NCBI RefSeq assembly: GCF_001039005.1
Contig: NZ_LDWR01000017.1
Span: 1-64,000 of the forward strand
Reading direction: 5' to 3'
DNA: 64,000 nt
Source of the DNA: Burkholderia cepacia
GTDB taxonomy: Bacteria > Pseudomonadota > Gammaproteobacteria > Burkholderiales > Burkholderiaceae
The first letter of the stretch is position 1. Each line of letters begins with the position of its first letter. The position numbers and the translations under genes are program-made. The notes beneath the pieces were generated by a model. That model searched no databases and was not told the DNA's origin. It saw only the letters and a program-made list of their open reading frames with translations. This document shows, piece after piece, positions 1-9,303 of this stretch.

Positions 1-122
1 TCGACCGGTTGAATCCGCAACCCGGAGCGGCCCTTCGAATGCACCGATAGTGGTCATTCGTTATTGGTTTTCCGCGTTGGTATGATTCGCATCTGGTTGA
101 GAGGGGTCAAGATAGATCAACG

Positions 123-515
123 ATGAAACTCGAAATCGAGGGCAGACCAGTAAACACTGCGCCGACTCCCGCACAGATCACACGTGCGCTCAAGTCGCTG
201 CGAAGCTACGGCAAGTCATCTTATGCTTCGTTGACTGACGACACAGGCAACTACGTGCAAGTAGCCGGCGGTGGCGCCAGCTGTATGATCGAGCGCGTTG
301 AATTCGGCGCGCAACAATGGAGAGCCTTCCATAACAAGCCTTCGCCTGTACGCCCTGATGGCACGATCCTGGTCTTCCGAGCGGGCAACATTCCGATGCG
401 CTCAGATGAATGGTTCATGGCCGATCAGGTCGTGGAAGTATTTCTGGCCTTCCTAGGCGGAACATCGTATCCGCCATTTGTTCACTGGCGGTTAGCGCCG
501 GACTTCCGAGCATGA
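123..515 (+). CDS. Small hypothetical protein, possibly Imm1-like immunity protein
   Basis: This 130-residue soluble protein has no signal peptide or membrane segment. The middle holds a VAGGGASCMIER stretch. The C-terminal half, from DEWFMADQVVEVFLAFL to PPFVHW, resembles the end of Imm1-type immunity proteins, where a helix ending in FL..G is followed by P..V.W. This resemblance is from memory of the family and is only suggestive; no toxin gene lies within the window, though one could lie to the left. The sequence is less GC-rich than the rest of the window. Its last 24 bases overlap the end of the convergent gene at 492-818. Confidence 0.55.
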   Translation: MKLEIEGRPVNTAPTPAQITRALKSLRSYGKSSYASLTDDTGNYVQVAGGGASCMIERVEFGAQQWRAFHNKPSPVRPDGTILVFRAGNIPMRSDEWFMADQVVEVFLAFLGGTSYPPFVHWRLAPDFRA

Positions 516-818
516 GACCCTAAGCGAGCCGTCTCGAAGCAAGTACGTCGTCTGGCGCTCGTACGCAGCGAGTGAATAGGGTTGCCGATCGAGATCGTCC
601 TGCACGCTATATTCTCCGTAGCCTACAAATTCATAGTAGACGGCCATAGTCTCTGCATGTGAACTCGTCCAGAATGTCCAGACCCATTCACTTCCAGACT
701 CATTAAGCGCACGTGCTGCGTCGCCATCTGGTCCATATGGAATGCATGCAGGAAGCGATTGTCCGGGCCCGTCGGGACATAGCCAAACCTCATGCAGATA
801 TCCGAGGGAGTGTCTCAT
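492..818 (-). CDS. Small acidic hypothetical protein
   Basis: This 108-residue protein is of unknown function, with no signal peptide or transmembrane segment. It contains GDAARAL, EWVWTFWTSSHAETMAVYYE and GYGEY. The pattern of a Trp-rich strand, a helix starting SHxExM and a GxGEY motif looks like a compact, conserved small family whose function I cannot name. It lies in the less GC-rich left edge, convergent with the preceding small gene (24-base overlap) and downstream of the oxygenase-like gene on the same strand. Small acidic proteins in such a position are often immunity proteins, but that is inference only. Confidence 0.55.
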   Translation of the reverse strand: MRHSLGYLHEVWLCPDGPGQSLPACIPYGPDGDAARALNESGSEWVWTFWTSSHAETMAVYYEFVGYGEYSVQDDLDRQPYSLAAYERQTTYLLRDGSLRVSCSEVRR

Positions 819-993
819 TTCCGTGCCCCATGGATTGGTGATTCGGCCGCCATGCGCGAGCGCGTGGCAATCGCACTCTTGCGCAAGGCATTGTCAACCA
901 TCCTCGTGCTTGGGTCGAGTGTCTCTTCCTGGCCGGCAGGCGACGGCGAGATCGATGCAGCCGACCAGGTGGGATCGCGATTAGTCCTGGCGA

Positions 994-1839
994 TTAGTCA
1001 GCTCGGTGCCACCGACCTGACTTGTCACACACGCTGACTCTTTCATCATTCAGCCGGACGTGCTCTTCATTTACCTTCAGCGAGGTCGAAAGATCAATGT
1101 CAAAGGCGACGTTGAGCGCCTGCCTGACATGGATAGCCTCAACGGGAAGCTCCCAGGTCAGGAATACCTGAGTGCCATCCTGGCCGGGCGGGAAGTCGTC
1201 CACATCAAAACCGCTGCTGCCGCGCCGAATGACGCCATGAGACTGGCAGGTATCGAATATCAGAACCGAACCCCGGGTCAGGGGGATTCGAAGACCCAAC
1301 GATGGAAAGTGTACGTCCTGACCCTTATCCTCGCTCAGGAAGAGATTGCAGAAGGCCGCGCCGCCATACTGCTCTCCGTCGTGGTGATACCTCGCGCCGC
1401 GGCAAGCCATTAGAGCGACGTCACTGGAGGCAAGTACTCCGGGCAGTCCAAGCTTGCTCGCCCAATCAGCCACTGCCTGCACGCAGTGCGAGTAGTCCGG
1501 CCAGCGCGCTCGTGCTCGTGCCAGAGGTAACGCCTCAACATCCCCAGGTTCCAGGGTCATGCGGGACGAAATCTCCCTAGCCCAATCCGCGAGCAGACGC
1601 GCCGGCGGCTCTGGCACGTCGACCGTGCCGGACAGCACGATGTCACTTACGCGCCGACTGCGGATGGTGTCGCCGCTCCAGAAATAGGAGGTGAGGACGT
1701 TTTGGGGCTGGGGTTGCAGGGAAGAGTAGCTCATTTGTCGCAGTGTAAAGCGGCTACCTTGGTCGCCGTGCCATCTCGCGCCAGCGAATGGCGCTTCCCG
1801 GACCCATTGCAGCCACTCGATCTGCTCAATAGCGGTCAT
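994..1839 (-). CDS. 2OG-Fe(II) oxygenase-like protein
   Basis: This 281-residue protein carries the signature of a 2-oxoglutarate/Fe(II) dioxygenase fold in its C-terminal half. An HxD metal motif lies in YHHDG (His152, Asp154). A beta-strand run follows, then a distal histidine in CQSHGV (His201) with arginines just after it (RRG) that could hold 2-oxoglutarate. The N-terminal 140 residues have no recognised domain. Prolyl-hydroxylase-like members of this fold hydroxylate protein or small-molecule targets; the substrate here cannot be inferred. It is followed on the same strand, after 175 bases, by the small gene at 492-818. GC content is lower than the bulk of the window. Confidence 0.6.
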   Translation of the reverse strand: MTAIEQIEWLQWVREAPFAGARWHGDQGSRFTLRQMSYSSLQPQPQNVLTSYFWSGDTIRSRRVSDIVLSGTVDVPEPPARLLADWAREISSRMTLEPGDVEALPLARARARWPDYSHCVQAVADWASKLGLPGVLASSDVALMACRGARYHHDGEQYGGAAFCNLFLSEDKGQDVHFPSLGLRIPLTRGSVLIFDTCQSHGVIRRGSSGFDVDDFPPGQDGTQVFLTWELPVEAIHVRQALNVAFDIDLSTSLKVNEEHVRLNDERVSVCDKSGRWHRAD

Positions 1840-2194
1840 TCACCGCCCGGACCGGCATGCGCAATTCCCGCTTAATTCTCAATGAGCGATTCGCTGACGA
1901 AGACGTTATAAGCACAGAGTCTGAGTATCTCTGCATTCGCGAACTGCGCCGCAAGCGCGTCTCGATTTGGAAACGGGCAGTGCTCATGTATAAACGAAAC
2001 CCAATAGGCTGCCTAGTTCAGATCGTTTGGCATATTACGTCCTAGCATCGCGGCTTCCGGCGTCAACGCGTCGATTGTCAGCGATTCAAGCCGCACTGTC
2101 GAACGTCTCAATGTGGCCGAATCCAGCCGGCAACAGCCCCCCACCCAAGCCGCCCCGATTCATCCACCTGCCCCTTCTTTTGGCGACCACCAGC
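1840..2194. other. Intergenic, no convincing gene
   Basis: About 355 bases between the oxygenase-like gene and the GlxA-type regulator. The left part is relatively A/T-rich and the right part shifts to the high-GC background, so this looks like the edge of the atypical left segment. A 62-codon rightward ORF (1857-2045) has no recognisable domain or ribosome-binding site and I do not call it. Confidence 0.5.
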
Positions 2195-3154
2195 CTAACG
2201 ACCTCCCCGGTCGTCCACGCGCGCATCGCGCCGCATCGCCTGCGGCGGCACGCCGAACCCGCGCACGAACGCCTCGCGCATATGCCGCCGGTCGCGAAAA
2301 CCATTCTCCTTCGCGATCACATCGAGCGGATGGCGGCTCTGTTCGATCATCAACCGTGCGGACTCCAGCCGTAGCCGCTCGATCGCCTTCGCAGGCGATT
2401 GCCCCGTTTCGAGCGTAAACACGCGGCTGAACTGCCGAGGGCTCAGATGAACCGCCTCGGCCAGGTCCTCGACCGTCAGCGCGCGGCCGAGGTTCTGCCG
2501 CGCGTAGTTCAGCGCGTTCTGGATCCGGTCGGATTTCGGCGCGAGCTCCAGCATTTCCGAATGCTGCGACTGGCCGCCGGCCCGCCGCTGGTGCATCACG
2601 AGCTTGTGCGCGACCGAGCGCGCGGCCTCGGCGCCGAGATCCTTTTCCACCATCGCGAGCGCGAGGTCGAGGCCGGCCGTCATCCCGGCCGACGTCCAGA
2701 TCGGACCGTCGACGATATAGATCCGGTCTTCCTCGACGCGAATCTCCGGATAGTGCCGCTGCATGTCGCGACCGTACGCCCAGTGCGTCGTCGCGCGGCG
2801 CTGCGCGAGCAACCCGGCCTCGGCCAGCACGAACGCGCCCGTGCAGATGCCGGCGACCCGCCGCGCGCGCACGTTCGCGCGGCGCAGGAACGCGACGACG
2901 CCGGCCGGCGCCGGAGATGCGACCGGATCGTTAACGCCCGCGACGATCCACGTATCGACGTCGATCCGGCCGCGCAGCGTGCGCGTGGCGACCGACAGCC
3001 CGAGCGACGAGCGCACGTCGCCGCCTTCGACCGAATAGTTGTCCATCACGTAGAACGGCTCGCCCGCGCCCATGTTCGCGTACTCGAACACCGACTGCGC
3101 GGCGAGCGCCATGATCTGGAAGCCGTCGCTGATCAGAAAGCCGATTCGGTGCAT
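2195..3154 (-). CDS. GlxA-type AraC family regulator (DJ-1/PfpI-like sensor domain)
   Basis: This is a 319-residue transcription regulator. Residues about 1-190 form a DJ-1/PfpI-like domain with the nucleophile-elbow-like motif GICTGAF near residue 105. In this regulator family the domain is thought to sense small molecules rather than catalyse. Residues about 215-310 form a double helix-turn-helix AraC domain (LAEAVHLSPRQFSRVF, then DVIAKENGFRDRRHMREAF). The start MHRIGFLISDGF is chosen because a GGGGA ribosome-binding site precedes it and the DJ-1 fold begins right there; the reading frame stays open further upstream. It is divergent from the SDR gene at 3291 and probably controls it. Confidence 0.85.
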   Translation of the reverse strand: MHRIGFLISDGFQIMALAAQSVFEYANMGAGEPFYVMDNYSVEGGDVRSSLGLSVATRTLRGRIDVDTWIVAGVNDPVASPAPAGVVAFLRRANVRARRVAGICTGAFVLAEAGLLAQRRATTHWAYGRDMQRHYPEIRVEEDRIYIVDGPIWTSAGMTAGLDLALAMVEKDLGAEAARSVAHKLVMHQRRAGGQSQHSEMLELAPKSDRIQNALNYARQNLGRALTVEDLAEAVHLSPRQFSRVFTLETGQSPAKAIERLRLESARLMIEQSRHPLDVIAKENGFRDRRHMREAFVRGFGVPPQAMRRDARVDDRGGR

Positions 3155-3290
3155 GTGTGTTCCCCAGTCCCGGGCGGGTCGGTCGGCCCGATGTCCCGAA
3201 TCATACCCATCTACGTCATTTGTGTCGCGGCGATCCGAGGCCAGAATGCATTCACGCCATTCGGCTACCTTCATCGAAACGGAGCACATC

Positions 3291-4091
3291 ATGACGCAAA
3301 CGCATCGCGGTACCGCCCTCATTACCGGCGCCTCGTCGGGCATCGGCGCCCTCTACGCTGACCGGCTCGCGCGCCGCGGCTACGACCTGATCCTGGTCGC
3401 GCGCAACCGCGACCGGCTGGCCGCCCTCGCCGAGCGCATCACGAACGACACGCAGCGCAGTGTCGAGATCGTCGACGCGGACCTCAATGACCGCACGGCG
3501 CTCGCCGCCGTCGAGGCGAAGCTGAAGCAGGACGCGAGCATCACGCTGCTCGTGAACAACGCGGGTGTCGGCACGCATGCGCCGCTGCTCGACAGCGACG
3601 TCGACGCGATGACGCGGATGATCGACCTGAACGTGACCGCGCTCACGCGCCTCACCTATGCGGCCGTGCCCGGTTTCGTCGCACGCGGCCGCGGCGCGGT
3701 GATCAACATTTCGTCGATCGTCGCGATCTCGCCGGAAACTTTGAACGGCGTGTACGGCGGCAGCAAGGCGTTCGTGCTCGCGTTCAGCCAGTCGCTGCAT
3801 CACGAACTCGCCGACAAGGGCGTGCAGGTGCAGGCCGTGCTGCCCGGCGCCACCGCCACCGATTTCTGGCAAACGGCCGGCCTGCCGGTCGAACACCTGC
3901 CGAAGGAAATCGTGATGCCGGCGTCCGACCTGGTCGACGCGGCGCTGGTCGGCTTCGATCGCGGCGAACTCGTGACGATCCCGTCGCTGCATGCAGGCGA
4001 CGAATGGGAGGCGTACGAGGCCGCGCGCCGCACGATGGCGCCGCACCTGTCGACCGATACGCCGGCACTGCGCTACGCGCCGGCGCGCTGA
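3291..4091 (+). CDS. Short-chain dehydrogenase/reductase
   Basis: This 266-residue SDR has the nucleotide-binding motif TGASSGIG near the N-terminus, NNAG in the fourth strand, the catalytic serine in NISSI and the catalytic pair in YGGSK (YxxxK). The motifs and length are those of classical NAD(P)-dependent oxidoreductases acting on alcohols or ketones. The substrate is unknown. The start ATG at 3291 has GGAG just upstream; the frame is open further upstream but lacks SDR sequence there. It is divergent from the GlxA-type regulator with a 136-base shared promoter region, so control by that regulator is likely. Confidence 0.88.
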   Translation: MTQTHRGTALITGASSGIGALYADRLARRGYDLILVARNRDRLAALAERITNDTQRSVEIVDADLNDRTALAAVEAKLKQDASITLLVNNAGVGTHAPLLDSDVDAMTRMIDLNVTALTRLTYAAVPGFVARGRGAVINISSIVAISPETLNGVYGGSKAFVLAFSQSLHHELADKGVQVQAVLPGATATDFWQTAGLPVEHLPKEIVMPASDLVDAALVGFDRGELVTIPSLHAGDEWEAYEAARRTMAPHLSTDTPALRYAPAR

Positions 4092-4472
4092 TCGCACCGG
4101 AAAGCCGGCTGATCGACGGCGGCAGGCGCGTCGAACACCGGAGTGTGCCGCCGGACGACCCGACGCGCGGCGAATCGGGCGGCGGTCGTCCGGTGTTCGG
4201 CGGCACGTTTCCGGGCGCGCGCCGATCGCTTCATTTGTCTGCGGGAAGGCGCCGGCGACGCATGCCGGCCTGCCGCCCGCGTACCGAGAACGCACGCCGG
4301 ATTATTTCCTGGTCAGCGCAAATACGTCACACCAAAAGCCGATTCCGGTTCGCTTGCCATGCATTCCGCGCAACAGTAAGCTCTACGATTGCAGTTTCCA
4401 GAGCAGTCTCATTCGACCGGCGTTCGTCCGATCGCAAGAGCAATCGTCAATCGTACGTTGCGGAATTCGACC
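4092..4472. other. Intergenic region containing a bulged inverted repeat
   Basis: About 380 bases between the SDR and the diguanylate cyclase. No protein-coding gene is convincing. The left part holds the inverted-repeat structure described at 4132-4206. The right part, from about 4310, is more A/T-rich and probably carries the promoter of the cyclase gene, although I could not pick a clear -35/-10 pair. Confidence 0.5.
4132..4206. repeat. Bulged inverted repeat with an alternative pairing
   Basis: GTGCCGCC (4145-4152) plus GGACGACC (4153-4160) can pair with GGTCGTCC (4184-4191) and GGCGGCAC (4199-4206), giving a 16-bp stem. Between the two right arms lies a bulge whose sequence, extended as CCGGTGTTCG (4190-4199), is itself the exact complement of CGAACACCGG (4132-4141) just upstream. 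The region can therefore fold in two competing ways. It begins 40 bases after the SDR stop codon. No U-run follows, so a standard terminator is not shown. Confidence 0.5.
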
Positions 4473-6275
4473 ATGCGGTTCCGTATGTTCATTACCGAGA
4501 CCGGCGACGCGCCGGCCTCCGCGCGCGGTTCGGCCGACAGTCAACCGGCGCCGCCCCCCGAACTGGAGGCCGTCTGCCGCGTCGCGCGTGCCCATTTCGG
4601 CACGGCCGGCGCATTCGTGGCGCGCGCCGAAGCCGGTACGCAACACGTGCTGGCGGCCGACGGCACGTTGCCCGACCCGCTTCCCGCCGACTTCTTTCCG
4701 TCACATGTCGAACGCGATTCGTCTGCCGACCGACGAGACGTCGTGCACGGCGCGAACGGCAGCCTGCAATGCGACGACAGCCCGCTTCACGCGCCGCAGA
4801 TCGTCGCGGCGTGCGAACTGGCCGCGCCCGACGGCACCTCACTCGGCACGCTGTGCATCACCCACGACTCCCGCCTGACGCTCGATGCGGCGCAATGCGC
4901 GGTGCTGCGCGACCTCGCCACACTGGCCGAACGCGCGCTCGCCCGCGCCATTGACGAAGCCGCGTTGCGCGACCGGCTCGGCCGCGTCGAGGAGCACAGC
5001 ACGCTGACGAAGCTTGCGCTGACCGAAAGCGGCACCGGCGTGTGGGATCGCAACGTTGAAACCGGCGAGATCCATTACTCGCCGACCTGGAAAGCGATGC
5101 TCGGGTATGCGCCGCACGAGCTGGGCAGCCGGATCGAGGATGCGTACGAACGGCTGCATCCGGACGATGTCGACGACGTGAAGGCGGCCATGCTCGCGCA
5201 CTTCGAACGCCGCACCGACAGCTACGAGGTCGAGCACCGTATCCGCTGCAAGGACGGTACGTACAAATGGATCTGCAGCCGCGGCAAGGTGATCAACCGC
5301 GACGACAACGGCCGCGCGCTGCGCATGGTCGGCACGACCACCGACATCACGGCGCTGCGTGAGCTGGCCGCGCGGCTGCGCGACTCGGCCGCGCTCGTCA
5401 CGGATCTCACCGACCAGGTTCCCGGGCTGGTGTTTCAGTTGCGGCAGGCAGCCGACGGGCGCCGCTACTTTTCCTATGCGAGTGCGGGTATCAGCGACAT
5501 CTACGAACTGACGCCGGACCAGATTGCCCGCAACGCGGAGGCGGTCGAGACCCGGATTCATCCGGCCGACCTGGTTGCCTATCGGCAGTCGCTGCATGAC
5601 TCGTCGCTGCGGCTGACGCCGTGGCGTCTCGAATATCGCGTGCTGCTGCCCGGCCAGGGCCTGCGATGGCGCGAAGGCGATGCGCGCCCGCAACGCATGG
5701 CCGACGGCGGCACCGTGTGGCATGGCTTCATCACCGATGCGACCGAGCGCAAGCACATCGAGGCCGAACTGCACCGGATGGCGACGACCGACCATCTGAC
5801 GCAACTGTCGAACCGCCATGCGTTCATGCGGCAAAGCGAAGCCGCGCTGCGCGACGTGCGCGCGACCGGCCTACCCGCCGCGGTGCTGATGCTCGATCTC
5901 GATCACTTCAAGGCGCTGAACGACCGCTGGGGCCACCCGCTCGGCGACCGCGCGCTCCGGCATTTCGCGCGGCTGCTGCTCGCGGAAACGCGGCCGGAGG
6001 CGATCGTCGGGCGCGTCGGCGGCGAGGAATTCGCGATCGTGCTGCCGAGGTCGGACCTCGATACGGCGCTGGCATTTGCGCGGCGCGTGCAGCAACGCAC
6101 GATGCAGGCGCGGCTGATGCACGAGGATCAGCAGGTCGAGCTGACCGTCAGCATCGGCATCGACGCGATGCGGGAGTCCGACTTCGGTGCGTACCAGCCG
6201 CTGTCGCGCGCCGACAAGGCGCTCTATCTCGCGAAGGAGCGCGGCCGCAACCGGATCGAGGTGTATCGGGCGTAG
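4473..6275 (+). CDS. Diguanylate cyclase with GAF-like and PAS sensor domains
   Basis: This 600-residue protein should make cyclic di-GMP from two GTP. Residues about 25-165 look GAF-like. Residues 185-300 form a PAS domain of the PAS_3 type (GVWDRNVETGEI, then DGTYKWICSRGKV and the closing TDIT). A second PAS-like segment lies at about 310-430 and a GGDEF domain runs to the end. The active-site motif is intact as GGEEF (residues 516-520), with DLDHFKALND upstream. The inhibitory RxxD site before it reads RPEA, so product inhibition may be lost. It has no transmembrane segment and is presumably a cytosolic sensor. An upstream in-frame ATG at 4389 is less likely. Confidence 0.88.
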   Translation: MRFRMFITETGDAPASARGSADSQPAPPPELEAVCRVARAHFGTAGAFVARAEAGTQHVLAADGTLPDPLPADFFPSHVERDSSADRRDVVHGANGSLQCDDSPLHAPQIVAACELAAPDGTSLGTLCITHDSRLTLDAAQCAVLRDLATLAERALARAIDEAALRDRLGRVEEHSTLTKLALTESGTGVWDRNVETGEIHYSPTWKAMLGYAPHELGSRIEDAYERLHPDDVDDVKAAMLAHFERRTDSYEVEHRIRCKDGTYKWICSRGKVINRDDNGRALRMVGTTTDITALRELAARLRDSAALVTDLTDQVPGLVFQLRQAADGRRYFSYASAGISDIYELTPDQIARNAEAVETRIHPADLVAYRQSLHDSSLRLTPWRLEYRVLLPGQGLRWREGDARPQRMADGGTVWHGFITDATERKHIEAELHRMATTDHLTQLSNRHAFMRQSEAALRDVRATGLPAAVLMLDLDHFKALNDRWGHPLGDRALRHFARLLLAETRPEAIVGRVGGEEFAIVLPRSDLDTALAFARRVQQRTMQARLMHEDQQVELTVSIGIDAMRESDFGAYQPLSRADKALYLAKERGRNRIEVYRA

Positions 6276-6332
6276 CGGCAGCGCCCGCTTCTGCCTCGAA
6301 CGGGACGAAGGCAACGCGCCCCGACCTCGCCT

Positions 6333-7685
6333 TCAATGCGGCGCTTCCGCTCTCGCACCCGCGTCGCCGCGCGGCCCCCCCAACAGCATCGCGACCGCGC
6401 ACGCGGCCAGCAAGGCCGCGATCATCAGCATCGCCGGATCCATGCTGCCGGTTCGCGTGCGGATCAGCCCGACGAGCCAGGGCGTGATCATCCCGCTCGA
6501 CACGCCGATGCTGCTGATCAGCGCGATCGCGCCTGCCGCGCCGGCGCCCGAGAAATACGCGGACGGCACGGCCCAGAACACCGGATGCGCGGCGAAGATC
6601 AGCATCGCCGCGACCGACAGCAGCGCCATCATCGCGACGATGCTCGGCAGGTGCAGCGTCAGCAGCGCGAGCGCCACCGCGCCGCCGAACGCGCACGCGG
6701 CGAAGTGCCGGCGCCGTTCGCGCTTGCGGTCCGAGCGCCGCGCGATCGCGATCAGGCCAACCGCGCCGATCGCGTTCGGCACGACCGACAGCAGGCTGAT
6801 CTGCACGACGTCGTGGATGCCGAATTCGCGGATCATCAGCGGCATCCAGAACAGCAGCATCAGCAACGCGGTGGTCAGCGAGAAATAGATGAACGCGAAC
6901 AGGTACGTGCGCGGCTCGGCCAGCACCTGCCGCAGCGAACGCGGCGCATCCGCGCCCGCACCGGCGCGGTCGGCGGCCAGGTCGGCCGCGAGCCGCTGCC
7001 GGTCGGCGTCGGACAGCCAGCGCGCGTGCTCGGGACGATCGCACAGCCAGAACCACGCGATCACGCCGAGCAGGATCGCGGGCGCGCCCTCGATCGCGAA
7101 CATCCATTGCCAGCCGTGCAGCCCGAGCACGCCCGACATCCCGCGCATGAGCCAGCCCGACAGCAGCCCGCCGACCATCCCGGCCACCGCGACGCCCGCG
7201 TAGAAGATCGACAGCACCGACGCGCGCCGCCGCGCCGGATACCAGTACGTCAAGTAGAACACCACGCCCGGAAAGAACCCGGCCTCGAACAGCCCGAGCA
7301 GGAAGCGCAGCACGTAGAAATGCTTCGCGCTGTCGACGGTGATCATCGCGACCGACACCGCGCCCCACAGGAACATGATCCGCGCGAACGTGCGGCGCGC
7401 GCCGAAGCGGCGCAGCAACGCGTTGCTCGGCACCTCGAACAGCACGTAGCCGACGAAGAACAGCACCGCGCCGAGGCTGTACATCGCGTCGGTCAGGCCG
7501 AGATCCTGGCGCATCTGCAACTGCGCGAAGCCGATGTTGCTGCGATCGAGGATCGACACGATGTAGCAGATGAACAGGAACGGCACGATCCGCGCGCCGA
7601 TGCGGCGGTACAGCGCGTCGTCGTCCGTCGAACCGGCGCCGGACGCGACGGCTCGCGCGGCGTCCGCTTGAAGAGGGGCTGACAT
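6333..7685 (-). CDS. MFS transporter, anion:cation symporter type (paralogue 1)
   Basis: This 450-residue integral membrane protein belongs to the major facilitator family, most like the ACS group that imports organic acids such as phthalate, tartrate or hydroxyphenylacetate. Features are DRSNIGFAQLQM at the end of the first segment, a loop motif RRFGARRTFARIMFLWG, the FEAGFFPG stretch and a second half starting after the long central loop. The start ATG is preceded by GAGGAGACG. It lies 83 bases after a close paralogue (7769-9121) with which it shares most residues in the first hundred positions. It is the last gene of a leftward unit with the MBL-fold gene and probably takes up the same compound class. 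Confidence 0.9.
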   Translation of the reverse strand: MSAPLQADAARAVASGAGSTDDDALYRRIGARIVPFLFICYIVSILDRSNIGFAQLQMRQDLGLTDAMYSLGAVLFFVGYVLFEVPSNALLRRFGARRTFARIMFLWGAVSVAMITVDSAKHFYVLRFLLGLFEAGFFPGVVFYLTYWYPARRRASVLSIFYAGVAVAGMVGGLLSGWLMRGMSGVLGLHGWQWMFAIEGAPAILLGVIAWFWLCDRPEHARWLSDADRQRLAADLAADRAGAGADAPRSLRQVLAEPRTYLFAFIYFSLTTALLMLLFWMPLMIREFGIHDVVQISLLSVVPNAIGAVGLIAIARRSDRKRERRRHFAACAFGGAVALALLTLHLPSIVAMMALLSVAAMLIFAAHPVFWAVPSAYFSGAGAAGAIALISSIGVSSGMITPWLVGLIRTRTGSMDPAMLMIAALLAACAVAMLLGGPRGDAGARAEAPH

Positions 7686-7768
7686 CGATCGTCTCCTCGA
7701 TGGATTCAGGTACGGGGCGGGCATGGTGCGCCGCTCGCCGCCGCCCGCGGGCAGCGACCGGCCGTGGT

Positions 7769-9121
7769 TCAGTCGCGCTGCGCGGCTTCGCCCTTCACGC
7801 CGAGCATCAGCGCGGCGCCGCTCACGACCAGCAGCGCGGCCAGCAGGTACACGGCGAGATCCATGCTGCCCGTGCGGGTGCGGATCATCCCGATCACCCA
7901 CGGGCTGACGATGCCGCTCGTGATCCCGATGCTGCTGATCAGCGCGATCCCGGCCGCGGCCGCGTTGCCCGACAGGTAGCGAGTCGGCACGGCCCAGAAG
8001 ATCGGCAGCGCGGCGAAGATCAGCGTCGCCGCGATCGACAGGCACGCGAGCATCGCCGCGAAGCTGTGCAGGTGCAGCGTCAGCGCCGCGAGCGCGAGCC
8101 CGCCGCCGATCGTGCAGCACGCGAAGTGCTTGCGGCGCTCGCTGGTGCGGTCCGAGCGGCGCGCGATCAGGATCAGCCCCACCGCGCCGACCGCGTTCGG
8201 CACGACCGTGTAGAGGCTCACGGCCACGACATCGGTCACGCCGAAGTCGCGGATCATCAGCGGCATCCAGAAGTTGAGCGTCAGCGACGCGCAGGTCAGC
8301 GAGAAATAGATGAACGCGAACAGGTACACGCGCGGATTCGCGAGCGCCGCCGCGACGCTGCGCCCGTCGTGCGCGCTGCCGTGCCCGCGACCGTCCGCGC
8401 ACAGCGCAGCGACCCGCGCCTTTTCATCGGACGTGAGCCACGCGGCGTCCTGCGGCCGGTCGACGAGGCACGTGAACGCGACGAACGCGAGCAGGATCGC
8501 CGGTGCGCCTTCGATCGCGAACATCCATTGCCAGCCGTGCAGCCCGAGCACGCCGCTCATGTCGCGCATGATCCAGCCCGACATCAGGCCGCCGAGCACG
8601 CCGGCCACCGCGACGCCCGCGAAGAACACCGAGATCGCCGCCGCGCGCCGGTTCGCCGGGAACCAGTAGGTCAGATACAGCACGATGCCGGGAAAGAAGC
8701 CGGCTTCGAACACGCCGAGCAGGAAACGCATCACATAGAAATGCGACGGCTGCGACACGAACATCATGCCCGTCGACGCGATGCCCCACAGCAGCATGAT
8801 CCGCGTGAACGTGCGGCGCGCGCCGAAACGTGCCAGCAGCATGTTGCTCGGCACTTCGCAGAACACGTAGCCGACGTAGAACACCGCGGCGCCGAGGCCG
8901 TACATCGCATCGCTGAAACCGAGATCGTGCTTCATCTGCAACTGCGCGAAGCCGATGTTGATGCGGTCGAGGAACGATACGACGTAGCAGAGGAACAGGA
9001 ACGGCACGATCCGCCACGCGATCTTGCGGAACAGCAGCGCGTCGCCGGATTCGGACGTCGATGAGGATACCGAAACGCTCGCGTGCGCGATCGTCGCTTC
9101 GGCGGGAAGCGATTGGGGCAT
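7769..9121 (-). CDS. MFS transporter, anion:cation symporter type (paralogue 2)
   Basis: This 450-residue major facilitator transporter has the same length as its downstream neighbour. It shares DRINIGFAQLQM, RRTFTRIMLLWG, FEAGFFPG, the GWQWMFAIEGAPAIL stretch and SSIGITSGIVSPW near the end. It is expected to import an organic anion by proton symport across the inner membrane. The start at MPQSLPAE is favoured by GGAGAG directly upstream; the open frame before it has no transporter sequence. It lies 182 bases downstream of the MBL-fold gene on the same strand. The duplicate pair suggests two related substrates or two affinities for one. Confidence 0.9.
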   Translation of the reverse strand: MPQSLPAEATIAHASVSVSSSTSESGDALLFRKIAWRIVPFLFLCYVVSFLDRINIGFAQLQMKHDLGFSDAMYGLGAAVFYVGYVFCEVPSNMLLARFGARRTFTRIMLLWGIASTGMMFVSQPSHFYVMRFLLGVFEAGFFPGIVLYLTYWFPANRRAAAISVFFAGVAVAGVLGGLMSGWIMRDMSGVLGLHGWQWMFAIEGAPAILLAFVAFTCLVDRPQDAAWLTSDEKARVAALCADGRGHGSAHDGRSVAAALANPRVYLFAFIYFSLTCASLTLNFWMPLMIRDFGVTDVVAVSLYTVVPNAVGAVGLILIARRSDRTSERRKHFACCTIGGGLALAALTLHLHSFAAMLACLSIAATLIFAALPIFWAVPTRYLSGNAAAAGIALISSIGITSGIVSPWVIGMIRTRTGSMDLAVYLLAALLVVSGAALMLGVKGEAAQRD

Positions 9122-9303
9122 GTCTCTCTCCAAACGGGCCGCGCGAATCGAGCGCGCGGCAGTCTCCGAGGGCGTGCATGCGCCCTGCTTTCTTGTGAGA
9201 CCGGATACGGCTGCCGGCACCGCGGCGCAACGCCGCCGCGGAAACCGCCGCCTTCAGGGAAACGGCGGCACGTTCACGAGAACGCCCCGCCGCCGTGCGC
9301 CGC

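Noticed and set aside
1857..2045. 62-codon rightward frame beside the oxygenase-like gene
   Set aside because: No ribosome-binding site, no recognisable domain, and it lies in a region of mixed composition.
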